A stretch of DNA of 64,000 nucleotides from Streptomyces sp. GS7 (GCF_009834125.1 NZ_CP047146.1:7596501-7660500), one strand, 5' to 3'. Counted from the stretch's first letter, positions 45,706 through 53,793 are shown. Made by a program: numbers and translations. Notes: generated by a model from the sequence alone, not told the origin.

Positions 45706-46194
45706 ATGATCCGCGAAGCGACCCCCGAGGACATACCGGTCATCCTGGCCATGATCGGCGAACTGGCCGCCTACGAACGCGTCCCGGAGGCCGCCCGGGC
45801 CACCGAAACGCAGCTCGGGGATGCCCTGTTCGGCCCCCAGCCGGCCGTCTTCGCGCTGCTGGCCGAGGCCGACGGCGTCCCCGTGGGCTTCGCTCTGTGG
45901 TTCCGGAACTTCTCGACGTGGACGGGCACGCACGGTATCTATCTGGAGGACCTGTACGTGCGCCCCGGGGCGCGCGGCGGCGGTCACGGCAAGGCCCTGC
46001 TGGCGGCCCTCGCGAAGATCTGCACGGACCGCGGATACGAGCGTTTCGAGTGGTCAGTCCTCGATTGGAACGAACCGTCCATCGGTTTTTACCGATCCAT
46101 CGGCGCCCGACCCATGGACGAATGGACCGTCTTCCGGCTCACTGGAGAGGAGCTGCACGACCTGGCCGGCACGGCAGAGGTCAACGGAGCGTAA
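45706..46194 (+). CDS. GNAT-family N-acetyltransferase
   Basis: A 162-residue GNAT. IREATPEDIPVILAMIGEL opens the fold, the acetyl-CoA pyrophosphate loop is VRPGARGGGHGKALL, and the C-terminal strand pair includes WNEPSIGFYRSIGARPM. The closest functional group by sequence feel is the diamine (spermidine/thialysine) acetyltransferases, which share EDLYVRP and WNxPxIxFY. A polyamine or similar acceptor is therefore possible. It is monocistronic, with a 7-base inverted repeat at 45664-45689 before it. Confidence 0.88.
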   Translation: MIREATPEDIPVILAMIGELAAYERVPEAARATETQLGDALFGPQPAVFALLAEADGVPVGFALWFRNFSTWTGTHGIYLEDLYVRPGARGGGHGKALLAALAKICTDRGYERFEWSVLDWNEPSIGFYRSIGARPMDEWTVFRLTGEELHDLAGTAEVNGA

Positions 46195-46497
46195 TCGGCT
46201 GCGATTTGACAGCTTCGACCCCTACCACTGTCCGTGCCCGAGGTTTTACACTCAGTGACAGACGCGACGCCGGGCGAGCCCGGGCCGTCTCCGTCCGGAT
46301 GGCTGCCCTGCTCCTTCCGGGCGACACCGGCCCGCGGATCGCGATAGCGTCACAGCCGAACCATGTGCCGCGCCGGATCGTTCTCCTTTCACCCGACGGG
46401 AGGGCTGCCCGGCACGGACACCCCCGAAGAACGCGAACACCAAGAGCATTCATCACGCATTCCAGCTCAACCAGCTTGTGCCACCTTGGAGGTGAGG
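46195..46497 (+). promoter_or_regulatory. Leader/promoter region of the anti-sigma/sigH operon with BldD-like box
   Basis: About 300 bases without a gene. At 46245-46259 TTACACTCAGTGA matches the BldD consensus T-x-AC-x-C-(A/T)-G-x-GT-x-A at all but one fixed position. In S. coelicolor sigH is a known BldD target, so the site is likely real. A TTGACA hexamer is at 46206-46211 without a clear -10. Several promoters are expected, since sigH is known to have multiple starts. Confidence 0.65.
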
Positions 46498-46911
46498 GTG
46501 TCCCAGATCGCAGGCGAGCCCGGGACTGTGGACTTCGTGGAAGTCCGTCTGCCCGCTGCGGGTGCCTACCTGTCAGTGCTGCGTACGGCCACGGCCGGAC
46601 TCGCAGCCCGCTTGGACTTCACCCTCGACGAGATCGAGGATCTGCGCATCGCGGTCGACGAAGCCTGCGCGATCCTGCTGCAACAGGCCGTCCCCGGCAG
46701 TGTGCTGAGCTGCGTCTTCCGTCTCATCGACGACGCACTCCAGGTGACGGTGTCGGCCCCGACGACGGACGGCCGCGCTCCCGAGCGCGACACCTTCGCC
46801 TGGACGGTGCTCTCCGCGCTGGCCGGCAAGGTCGACTCCACCGTCGCCGAGGACCGAACGGTCACCATCAGTCTGTACAAGGAGCGCGGCGCCGGTCCCG
46901 GACCGTCATGA
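46498..46911 (+). CDS. prsH: RsbW-like anti-sigma factor for SigH
   Basis: A 137-residue GHKL-fold serine kinase-type anti-sigma. The GTG at 46498 follows GGAGGTGAGG. RLPAAGAYLSVLRTATAGLA leads into the helix LDEIEDLRIAVDEACAILLQ, which carries the N-box (here DEACAIL rather than the usual N-containing box). The G1/G2 boxes are poorly conserved (VSAPTTDG), as in the S. coelicolor SigH anti-sigma PrsH/UshX/RshA. It should bind and silence the sigma factor encoded 16 bases downstream, and be released by an anti-anti-sigma such as BldG. Confidence 0.88.
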   Translation: MSQIAGEPGTVDFVEVRLPAAGAYLSVLRTATAGLAARLDFTLDEIEDLRIAVDEACAILLQQAVPGSVLSCVFRLIDDALQVTVSAPTTDGRAPERDTFAWTVLSALAGKVDSTVAEDRTVTISLYKERGAGPGPS

Positions 46912-46927
46912 CCGAACAGGGGGCCCC

Positions 46928-47920
46928 GTGAAAGATCTCGAACGCGGCGCGAGGATGGCGGCGGGCGCGACCATCCCCGGGCAGCATGCCCGGCCGCACC
47001 CGGTGGGAGCGGACGACCACGGCGGCCGGTTGGACGCGGCGGAGCAGGCAGAGCGGGCGGACCACATGGACCAGAGCGAGCAGCAGGGTCGGCAGGCGGA
47101 TCGGCACGGGCCGCCGGGCCCCGACGACAAGCCCCAGGATCAGCATTCCCCGGAGCCGCAGGACGGTCACGAGCGCAGCGGCGCCAGGGCGATGTTCTAC
47201 GAGCTGCGCAAGCTCCCCGAGGGCTCCCCGGAGCGCGCCGAGCTGCGCAACACCCTCGTACGGATGCATCTGCCGCTCGTCGAGCACCTGGCCCGGCGGT
47301 TCCGCAACCGCGGCGAGCCGCTCGACGATCTGACCCAGGTCGCCACCATCGGCCTGATCAAGTCGGTGGACCGCTTCGACCCGGAGCGCGGCGTGGAGTT
47401 CTCCACGTATGCCACGCCCACGGTCGTCGGGGAGATCAAGCGGCACTTCCGTGACAAGGGCTGGGCGGTCCGCGTCCCGCGTCGCCTCCAGGAGCTGCGG
47501 CTGTCGCTGACCACCGCCACCGCGGAGCTCTCCCAGCGGCACGGCCGGGCGCCCACGGTCCATGAGCTGGCCGAGCACCTGGGGATCTCCGAGGAGGAGG
47601 TCCTGGAGGGGCTGGAGTCGGCCAACGCGTACAGCACGCTGTCGCTGGACGTCCCGGACACGGACGACGAGTCCCCCGCCGTCGCGGACACCCTCGGCGC
47701 GGAGGACGAGGCGCTGGAGGGCGTGGAGTACCGCGAGTCCCTCAAGCCGCTGCTGGAGGATCTCCCGCCGCGCGAGAAGAAGATCCTGCTGCTGCGGTTC
47801 TTCGGCAACATGACCCAGTCGCAGATCGCCCAGGAGGTCGGCATCTCCCAGATGCACGTCTCGCGCCTCCTGGCCCGCACCCTGGCCCAGCTGCGCGACA
47901 AGCTCCTGGTCGAGGAGTAG
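46928..47920 (+). CDS. sigH: SigB/SigF-type stress and development sigma factor SigH
   Basis: A 330-residue sigma factor. The first ~88 residues are hydrophilic and low in complexity (DHMDQSEQQGRQADRHGP). Then come sigma region 2 (LPLVEHLARRFRNRGEPLDD, then RFDPERGVEFSTYATPTVVG), region 3 (VRVPRRLQELRLSLTTATAE) and region 4 (SQSQ-type helix TQSQIAQEVGISQMHVSRLL). Internal Met codons, for example at MDQSEQ and MFYELRKLPEG, could yield shorter forms; S. coelicolor SigH is known to exist in several sizes. It works in osmotic stress response and septation. A hairpin follows. Confidence 0.95.
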   Translation: MKDLERGARMAAGATIPGQHARPHPVGADDHGGRLDAAEQAERADHMDQSEQQGRQADRHGPPGPDDKPQDQHSPEPQDGHERSGARAMFYELRKLPEGSPERAELRNTLVRMHLPLVEHLARRFRNRGEPLDDLTQVATIGLIKSVDRFDPERGVEFSTYATPTVVGEIKRHFRDKGWAVRVPRRLQELRLSLTTATAELSQRHGRAPTVHELAEHLGISEEEVLEGLESANAYSTLSLDVPDTDDESPAVADTLGAEDEALEGVEYRESLKPLLEDLPPREKKILLLRFFGNMTQSQIAQEVGISQMHVSRLLARTLAQLRDKLLVEE

Positions 47921-47941
47921 CCGAGGAGCAGCCGGCACCGA

Positions 47942-47985
47942 ACGGCGCGGCGGCGGAGCCCCTTAAGGCCCCGCCGCCGCGCCGT
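47942..47985 (+). terminator. Terminator after sigH
   Basis: A 15-base-pair perfect stem with a 14-base loop, 21 bases after the sigH stop. The convergent membrane-protein gene ends 60 bases further, so it may serve both. Confidence 0.85.
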
Positions 47986-48045
47986 GCTCCGCGTCTCGCA
48001 CCCAGGGCCTGTCCGACCCTGGCCCAGCGACAGACCCTGGTCCCG

Positions 48046-48501
48046 CTACTCCCGCGGGCCGATGCCCAGCGCCTCGGTCGCGGTCGGGTTGACCAGCAGG
48101 ACGAGCACGACCAGCGCCGCCACGGCCAGCCCGGCCCCGGCGGCGATCAGTGCGCCACCGCCCTTGACCAGCGTCCAGGCCACCGGCAGCGCCACGATCT
48201 GGGTGATCAGCGAGGGCCCCCGGCTCCAGCGGCGGCGCAGCCACAGCCCCCGCGCGGCGACCAGCGGCAGCACCGCCAGCGCCAGGATGGTCAGCCCGCC
48301 CATCTCCGCCTGCTGCGGGCTGTCCGGCGCCCCGACCAGCCCGTTGATCAGCATGTACGCGCCGAGGACGGCCAAGGCCAGCCCCTCGACGGCGGTGAGC
48401 GCCGCGGCGGCCCCGAGCCGGGCAGGCCGCGGACCGGCAGGCTCCGGTACGGCGGGGGCTCCGGCGGCGCGCTTCGCGGACTGTTTCTGCTGACTGGTCA
48501 C
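48046..48501 (-). CDS. Small multi-pass membrane protein
   Basis: A 151-residue protein from GTG 48501 (VTSQQKQSAKRAAG). A basic, disordered N-terminus is followed by four hydrophobic helices: ALTAVEGLALAVLGAYML, LTILALAVLPLVAARGLW, the short pair around LITQIVALPVAWTLV, and AAGAGLAVAALVVLVLLV. The family is unnamed to me but is syntenic with the sigH-dgk interval. It is divergent from the diacylglycerol kinase gene, with 95 bases between starts. Confidence 0.85.
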   Translation of the reverse strand: MTSQQKQSAKRAAGAPAVPEPAGPRPARLGAAAALTAVEGLALAVLGAYMLINGLVGAPDSPQQAEMGGLTILALAVLPLVAARGLWLRRRWSRGPSLITQIVALPVAWTLVKGGGALIAAGAGLAVAALVVLVLLVNPTATEALGIGPRE

Positions 48502-48596
48502 CCCAGCAGGGTAGCGCCGGCCCGGCGTGCGGCCCGGCCCGCCCGTACCCCGGACAGGCGTGAGACCGGTACCGGCAGGTAGGTACGCTGCTCCAT

Positions 48597-49580
48597 ATGC
48601 GCGCACTTCTCGTGGTCAATCCCGCAGCAACCACCACGAGCGCCCGTACCCGTGAGGTACTCACCCACGCACTGGCCAGTGACCTCAAGCTGGAGGTCGC
48701 CGAGACGCGGTACCGCGGCCACGCCCGCGACCTGGCCCGGGAGGCCGCCGAGGGCGGGGAGACCGAGCTGGTGGTGGCGCTCGGCGGCGACGGCACGGTC
48801 AACGAAGTCGTCAACGGCCTGCTCACGACCGGCCCCGACCCGGACTCGCACCCGCGGCTGGCCGTGGTCCCCGGCGGCTCCACCAACGTCTTCGCGCGCG
48901 CCCTCGGGCTGCCCAACGACGTCGTGGAGGCGACCGGCGCCCTGCTGGACGCGCTGCGCGACCGCAGCGAGCGCACGGTGGGCCTGGGACTGGCCGAGGG
49001 CACTCCGGGCAGCGTGGACGAGGGAGTGCCGGCCCGCTGGTTCACCTTCTGCGCGGGCTTCGGCTTCGACGCCGGCGTCGTCGGCCGGGTCGAACAGCAG
49101 CGAGAGCGCGGCAAGCGGTCGACCCACTCCCTCTACGTGCGACAGGTCGTACGGCAGTTCCTCGGCGAGGCCAACCGCCGCCGGGGCACCATCACGCTCG
49201 AACGACCGGGCGAGGAGCCGGGCAGCACGGAGATCGTCGAGAACCTCGCGATGTCCATAATCTGCAACACCGCTCCCTGGTCATATCTGGGCAACCGCCC
49301 CATCTACCCGTCCCCCGACGCGTCCTTCGACACCGCCCTGGACCTCTTCGCGCTGGACAAGTTCTCGGTGCCCGCGGTGACCCGCTACGGTTCCCAACTC
49401 CTCACCTCCACACCGGATCGCGGCCCCCAGGGCAAGCACGTCCTCTCACTCCACGACCTCACGGACTTCACCTTGCATTCGCAGGTTCCGCTGCCGTTCC
49501 AGATGGATGGTGACCACCTCGGACTGCGTACGAGTGTGACGTTCACAGGCGTTCGCCGTGCACTGCGTGTGATTGTGTGA
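48597..49580 (+). CDS. Diacylglycerol/lipid kinase (DagK family)
   Basis: A 327-residue soluble lipid kinase. ALLVVNPAATTTSARTREVL opens the nucleotide-binding domain, VVALGGDGTVNEVVNGLL is the GGDGT phosphate loop, and VVPGGSTNVFARALGLPNDV is the second conserved loop. The beta-sandwich second half includes SFDTALDLFALD. It phosphorylates diacylglycerol or a related lipid in the membrane surface. TACGCT lies seven bases before the ATG, so the mRNA is probably leaderless. Synteny with wblE downstream matches S. coelicolor as I recall. Confidence 0.92.
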   Translation: MRALLVVNPAATTTSARTREVLTHALASDLKLEVAETRYRGHARDLAREAAEGGETELVVALGGDGTVNEVVNGLLTTGPDPDSHPRLAVVPGGSTNVFARALGLPNDVVEATGALLDALRDRSERTVGLGLAEGTPGSVDEGVPARWFTFCAGFGFDAGVVGRVEQQRERGKRSTHSLYVRQVVRQFLGEANRRRGTITLERPGEEPGSTEIVENLAMSIICNTAPWSYLGNRPIYPSPDASFDTALDLFALDKFSVPAVTRYGSQLLTSTPDRGPQGKHVLSLHDLTDFTLHSQVPLPFQMDGDHLGLRTSVTFTGVRRALRVIV

Positions 49581-49900
49581 GCAGTAGGGCCTAAAGTCCT
49601 TTCACTCGAACGTTTAGGCTGGCTTCCACCCCCTGGAATGACGGCTGTGAGCTAGGCGACACCAAGGAATCAAAAAAAAGTTTCCGGAAGGGGTTGTATC
49701 CGTCGCCGAGGTTTGCGAGTCTCTTCATGGCGATCGGGACGGCCGCTTTACCGGCCCCCTTGAGAGCCCGAATCCTCCTCCTCATTCCACAGGACCGCAC
49801 CAGTTCTTGACTGGCTTTCGGCCCTTCCCTTGTGGAGGGATTCGTGAAAGCGTTCACATTCACAAGCAACGATCCCGTCACACGAGGAGATGGAGCAGCC
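49581..49900 (+). promoter_or_regulatory. wblE upstream region with inverted repeat
   Basis: A 320-base gene-free stretch, locally AT-rich (an A8 run near 49672). TTGACT (49807-49812) with TGTGGA 18 bases later is a plausible promoter. GTGAA-AGCG-TTCAC at 49844-49857 is a perfect dyad just downstream of it, in the leader, and could be a repressor site. I see no RNA family. Confidence 0.45.
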
Positions 49901-50158
49901 ATGGACTGGCGTCACCGCGCCGTTTGCCGCGAAGAAGACCCCGAGCTCTTCTTCCCCATCGGCAACACCGGTCCTGCGCTGCTGCAGATCGAGGAAGCCA
50001 AGGCCGTCTGCCGCCGCTGCCCCGTCATGGAGCAGTGCCTGCAGTGGGCGCTTGAGTCCGGCCAGGACTCCGGCGTCTGGGGTGGTCTGAGCGAGGACGA
50101 GCGCCGCGCGATGAAGCGCCGTGCAGCTCGCAACCGGGCGCGCAACGCCAGCGCCTGA
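49901..50158 (+). CDS. wblE: WhiB-family iron-sulfur regulator WblE
   Basis: An 85-residue Wbl protein from ATG 49901 (MDWRHRAVCREEDPELFFP). The four Cys cluster ligands are Cys9 and those in AKAVCRRCPVMEQCLQWAL, holding [4Fe-4S]. SGVWGGLSEDERRAMKRR is the G(V/I)WGG turn with the basic DNA-contact helix. It is the orthologue of S. coelicolor WblE and mycobacterial WhiB1, which work with the primary sigma factor and are essential or near-essential. A perfect palindromic terminator follows. Confidence 0.95.
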   Translation: MDWRHRAVCREEDPELFFPIGNTGPALLQIEEAKAVCRRCPVMEQCLQWALESGQDSGVWGGLSEDERRAMKRRAARNRARNASA

Positions 50159-50253
50159 GCCAGCCGCCCCGTGGCCCCCGAGCCGCAGCGCGCAGTACCT
50201 TCGATGCCTGCCCGGAGCTGAAACCCGGTCGTTATCGCATCGCAACAGCTTTG

Positions 50254-50279
50254 AGCCCCGGACCGATCGGTCCGGGGCT
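50254..50279. terminator. Palindromic terminator after wblE
   Basis: Two 13-base arms are exact complements with no spacer, 95 bases after wblE and 50 bases beyond the convergent kinase stop. Confidence 0.8.
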
Positions 50280-50329
50280 TGCCGCTGTTTTGGGGCTCCG
50301 CGCTCCTCCGTACTCCCCTGCGCCGCTGC

Positions 50330-51802
50330 TCAGTGCTGCTTCTCGGGCCGCACCGGGACGTCGAGAATGACCTGGGTGCCCCCCTCGGGCCCGCGCACCA
50401 TGTCGAACGTGCCGCCCAACTCGCCCTCCACCAGGGTCCGTACGATCTGCAGCCCCAGGTTTCCGGCGCGATGCGGATCGAAACCCTCCGGCAGACCGCG
50501 GCCGTTGTCCTGGACGGTGACCAGCAGCCGGGGCTCCGTGCGGCTGCCGCCGCGGACCGCACCGACCTCGACGGTGCCGTGTTCCAGCTGGTCGAAGGCG
50601 TGCTCCAGGGCGTTCTGCAGCACCTCCGTCAGCACCATCGACAGCGGCGTGGCCACCTCGGCGTCCAGGATGCCGAAGCGCCCGGTGCGGCGGGTGGTCA
50701 CCTTGCCCGGCGCGATCTCCGCGACCATGGCCAGCACCCGGTCGGCGATCTCGTCGAATTCGACCCGCTCATCGAGGTTCTGGGACAGCGTCTCGTGCAC
50801 GATCGCGATCGAACCGACCCTGCGCACCGCCTCGTTGAGAGCCTCCCGGCCCTGTTCGGAATCCATCCGGCGGGACTGCAGCCGCAGCAGTGCGGCAACG
50901 GTCTGGAGATTGTTCTTCACCCGGTGGTGGATTTCCCGGATGGTGGCGTCCTTGGTGATCAGTTCCCGCTCACGGCGTCTCAGTTCGGTCACATCGCGCA
51001 GCAGCACCAGCGACCCGATATGGGTGCCCTTGGGCTTGAGGGGAATGGCACGCAACTGGATCACGCCGTCGTTGCCCTCGACCTCGAATTCCCGCGGGGC
51101 CCAGCCGCTGGCCAGCTTGACCAGGGCCTCGTCCACCGGGCCGCGGGCCGGCGCCAGTTCGGCGGTGGCCTGGCCGAGATGGTGGCCCACCAGGTCGGCG
51201 GCGAGGCCGAGCCGGTGGTAGGCGGAGAGCGCGTTGGGGCTGGCGTACTGGACCACACCGTCGGCGTCGAGCCGGATCAGCCCGTCGCCGGCGCGCGGCG
51301 AGGCGTCCATGTCGACCTGCTGGCCGGGGAAGGGAAACGTTCCGGCGGCGATCATCTGGGCGAGGTCGGACGCGCTCTGGAGGTAGGTGAGCTCCAGCCG
51401 GCTGGGGGTCCGTACGGTCAGCAGGTTGGTGTTCCGGGCGATCACCCCGAGCACCCGGCCCTCGCGGCGGACCGGGATGGACTCGACGCGGACCGGCACC
51501 TCCTCGCGCCACTCCGGGTCGCCCTCACGCACGATGCGGCCCTCGTCCAGGGCGGAGTCCAGCATCGGGCGGCGGCCCCGGGGGACCAGGTGGCCGACCA
51601 TGTCGTCCTGATAGGAGGTGGGGCCGGTGTTCGGCCGCATCTGGGCGACGGAGACGTAACGGGTACCGTCGAGGGTGGGGACCCACAGGACGAGGTCGGC
51701 GAAGGACAGGTCGGAGAGCAGCTGCCACTCCGAGACCAGCAGATGCAGCCACTCAAGGTCGGAGTCGCTCAGAGCGGTGTGCTGGCGTACGAGATCGTTC
51801 AT
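50330..51802 (-). CDS. pdtaS: PdtaS-type cytoplasmic sensor histidine kinase
   Basis: A 490-residue kinase; ATG 51802 (MNDLVRQHTALSDSDLEWLH) or GTG 51811, neither with a good ribosome site. It has an N-terminal GAF-like H_kinase_N domain (DLVLWVPTLDGTRYVSVAQM), a PAS domain (LIRLDADGVVQYASPNALSA) and a HisKA_2 box with the phosphohistidine in IREIHHRVKNNLQTVAALL. HATPase_c has TEVLQNALEHAF and VQDNGRGLP. No membrane helix is present. In mycobacteria PdtaS phosphorylates the RNA-binding antiterminator PdtaR; the partner is not in this window. A dre-like site lies upstream. Confidence 0.94.
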   Translation of the reverse strand: MNDLVRQHTALSDSDLEWLHLLVSEWQLLSDLSFADLVLWVPTLDGTRYVSVAQMRPNTGPTSYQDDMVGHLVPRGRRPMLDSALDEGRIVREGDPEWREEVPVRVESIPVRREGRVLGVIARNTNLLTVRTPSRLELTYLQSASDLAQMIAAGTFPFPGQQVDMDASPRAGDGLIRLDADGVVQYASPNALSAYHRLGLAADLVGHHLGQATAELAPARGPVDEALVKLASGWAPREFEVEGNDGVIQLRAIPLKPKGTHIGSLVLLRDVTELRRRERELITKDATIREIHHRVKNNLQTVAALLRLQSRRMDSEQGREALNEAVRRVGSIAIVHETLSQNLDERVEFDEIADRVLAMVAEIAPGKVTTRRTGRFGILDAEVATPLSMVLTEVLQNALEHAFDQLEHGTVEVGAVRGGSRTEPRLLVTVQDNGRGLPEGFDPHRAGNLGLQIVRTLVEGELGGTFDMVRGPEGGTQVILDVPVRPEKQH

Positions 51803-51872
51803 GGAGGGCACGTCTTGGAGCCTACCGGCGTACGGTGTATCTGTAGTGCGTGCACGACCGTGGACAGGGAAG

Positions 51873-51888
51873 AATGGTCTAGTCCACA
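51873..51888. promoter_or_regulatory. dre-like sequence between pdtaS and the TetR gene
   Basis: AATGGTCTAGTCCACA agrees with the DasR dre consensus (ACTGGTCTAGACCAGT) at 12 of 16 positions, including the TGGTCTAG core. It is 70 bases upstream of pdtaS and 34 bases before a 8-base-pair hairpin with a GAAA loop (51905-51924). It may be a DasR site or a chance match. Confidence 0.4.
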
Positions 51889-51926
51889 ATGTGAGGCGCA
51901 ACACGCCTGGGGGAAACCCCAGGCCC

Positions 51927-52067
51927 ATGAACTTCCGTTCTCCCCGCACAGGAGAGCGGATCGAGGCCCGCAGCGCTCTCTGCCCTGACTGCGCCACGGC
52001 CTCTGATCGACCGGTCCCGGGACGGGACCGTGCCCCTACCGCACACGGGGCACCACCCGCCCGCTAG
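51927..52067 (+). CDS. Possible 46-residue CPDC microprotein
   Basis: An ATG-TAG frame encodes MNFRSPRTGERIEARS followed by ALCPDCATASDRP and a basic Pro-rich tail. The CxxC is the only clear motif. It has no ribosome site but lies right after a tetraloop hairpin and downstream of the dre-like box, so a short transcript is imaginable. The rest of the 51803-52183 gap holds no other supported gene. Treat as unproven. Confidence 0.25.
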   Translation: MNFRSPRTGERIEARSALCPDCATASDRPVPGRDRAPTAHGAPPAR

Positions 52068-52183
52068 TACGGGGCCGGCCGATGTCAGCTCCGGGCTGCG
52101 GTGCCGGACAGGTTGAGGGTCCTGTCCCGGCGCCGCGGCCCGCGGGTGTTTTCGGGGCCGATCGGACGGGGTCCGGCAGTCGG

Positions 52184-52879
52184 TCACTCTCTCGGTCCCT
52201 GCCCGGGGCCTTGCCCTCTGCCGCCCGCCGCTCTCCTCCGCCCTCCCCCACCGGATGCCCCCTGTGAAGGCCGCCGCGGCAGGGCGCGCATCGCCAGCTC
52301 GGCGACCGCCTCCAGGGTCGTACGGTCGGAACCGTCGCGGGCGGACTGCGACATACCGGCGACGACGACGCCCACATACTCCGCCAGGCCGCGTGCGTCC
52401 GTACCGGCCGGAAGCTCGCCGGCCGCGATGTCCGCCCGGATCACGCGCTCCATCTCCCGGACATTGCTCTGCCGCATCTCCCGCAGGGACGCGGCGACTT
52501 CGGCGGAGGCGGGGGTGGTGTTCAGCGCGGCGCTGATCACCAGGCAGCCCCGGGGGCGGCCCGGCACGGTGTACTCGACCGCTGCCTCGCGCAGCGCCCG
52601 CTCGATACCGCGGCGGGCGGTCGGCTCCTCGGCGATCGCGCGGGAGATGAAGCCGCCGTACAGCCGCCCGTACTCGGCCACCGCCTCGTCGAACAGCGCC
52701 CGCTTGTCGCCGAAGGCGGCGTAGAGGCTGGGGGCGCTGATGCCCATCACGCGGGTGAGGTCGGAGATCGAGGTGGCCTCGTAGCCGCACTCCCAGAAGG
52801 ACCGCATCGCCTGCTCCAGCGCCGTCTCCCGGTCGAAGGCCCGGGGCCGGCCGCGCTGCTTCGTCTCCTTGGCCACCAT
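52184..52879 (-). CDS. TetR-family regulator
   Basis: A 231-residue TetR repressor from ATG 52879 (MVAKETKQRGRPRAFDRE). The helix-turn-helix is TSISDLTRVMGISAPSLYAA followed by FGDKRALFDEAV. The ligand domain includes RPRGCLVISAALNTTPAS, placing it near the NemR/YcdC-type regulators of electrophile detoxification. The tail is Gly/Arg rich. It is divergent from an SDR gene, and two similar dyads in the 140-base gap are likely its operators. There is no Shine-Dalgarno before the start. Confidence 0.92.
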   Translation of the reverse strand: MVAKETKQRGRPRAFDRETALEQAMRSFWECGYEATSISDLTRVMGISAPSLYAAFGDKRALFDEAVAEYGRLYGGFISRAIAEEPTARRGIERALREAAVEYTVPGRPRGCLVISAALNTTPASAEVAASLREMRQSNVREMERVIRADIAAGELPAGTDARGLAEYVGVVVAGMSQSARDGSDRTTLEAVAELAMRALPRRPSQGASGGGGRRRAAGGRGQGPGQGPRE

Positions 52880-52890
52880 GGAGTGAATTT

Positions 52891-52942
52891 TATAGCGGGC
52901 GGTACGGAAATGGTGCTACGGTTTTTCTATAGCGAGCGCTAC
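52891..52942. promoter_or_regulatory. Twin TetR operators
   Basis: TATAGCGGGCGGTAC (52891-52905) and TATAGCGAGCGCTAC (52928-52942) are two copies of one dyad, 37 bases apart, between the TetR and SDR starts. The second is close to a perfect palindrome, with CTATAGCG matched by CGCTACAG. The shared sequence makes binding by one protein likely. Confidence 0.7.
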
Positions 52943-53019
52943 AGAAAGCGTTCACGACGCGATCCGGCGTACACGGGGATCAGCCCGCGGACGCGCGAAC
53001 GAAGGGGAGGGACACCGCC

Positions 53020-53793
53020 ATGGGCGCGCTCGACGGCAAGACGGCACTGGTGACGGGCGGCGGCAGGGGGATCGGCCGGGCGATCTCGGAGCGGCTGGGG
53101 AAGGACGGCGCACGGGTCGGCGTGCATTACGGCCGCGACGAGGCGGCGGCCAAGGAGGCGGTCGCGGCGATCGAGGCGGCGGGCGGCCAGGCGTTCACGG
53201 TCCGCGCCGAGTTGGGGGTGCCCGGCGATGCCGAGGCACTGTGGGCCGCGTTCGACGCACAGGCCGACGGACTGGACATCCTGGTCAACAATGCCGGGAT
53301 CAACAAGGCGGTGGACGGGACGCTCAAGAAGATCGCCACGGTGACGGAGGAGGACTACGACCGACTCTTCGCCGTCAACACCAAGGCGCCGTTCTTCGTC
53401 ACGCAGTCGGGGCTGAGCAGGCTGCGGGACGGCGGACGGATCATCAACACCTCGACGGGGCTGACGCACGGCGCGGCCAAGCCGGAGCTGATCGCCTACG
53501 CGATGACCAAGGGGGCGCTCGATGTCTTCACCCGGACCCTGGCCAAGGACCTCGGCCCGCGCGGGATCACGGTCAACGCCGTGGCCCCCGGGGCGACCGA
53601 CACGGATATGAACGCCGCCTGGCTGCGCGGCGAGGGGAGCGAGGCGGCGCGCGCGGCGACCGGGGCGATATCCCCGCTGGGCCGGGTCGCGGACGCCACC
53701 GACATCGGCGACATCGTGGCCTTCCTGGCCTCGAACGACAGCCGGTGGGTGACGGGCCAGTGGATCGACGCCACGGGCGGCGCGCTGCTGTAA
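53020..53793 (+). CDS. Short-chain dehydrogenase/reductase
   Basis: A 257-residue classical SDR. TGGGRGIGRAISERLG is the cofactor loop, NNAGINKAV the NNAG motif, and the catalytic triad is Ser in INTSTGLTHG with YAMTKGAL (Tyr-x-x-x-Lys). The C-terminal DATGG is typical of 3-oxoacyl/sugar SDRs. ATG 53020 follows GGGGAGGGA. Divergence from the TetR gene with twin operators implies substrate- or electrophile-induced expression. The substrate is not predictable. Confidence 0.9.
   Translation: MGALDGKTALVTGGGRGIGRAISERLGKDGARVGVHYGRDEAAAKEAVAAIEAAGGQAFTVRAELGVPGDAEALWAAFDAQADGLDILVNNAGINKAVDGTLKKIATVTEEDYDRLFAVNTKAPFFVTQSGLSRLRDGGRIINTSTGLTHGAAKPELIAYAMTKGALDVFTRTLAKDLGPRGITVNAVAPGATDTDMNAAWLRGEGSEAARAATGAISPLGRVADATDIGDIVAFLASNDSRWVTGQWIDATGGALL

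Noticed and set aside
49591..49902. 103-codon minus-strand frame upstream of wblE
   Set aside because: It covers promoter DNA, has no ribosome site or motif, and is probably an open frame by chance.
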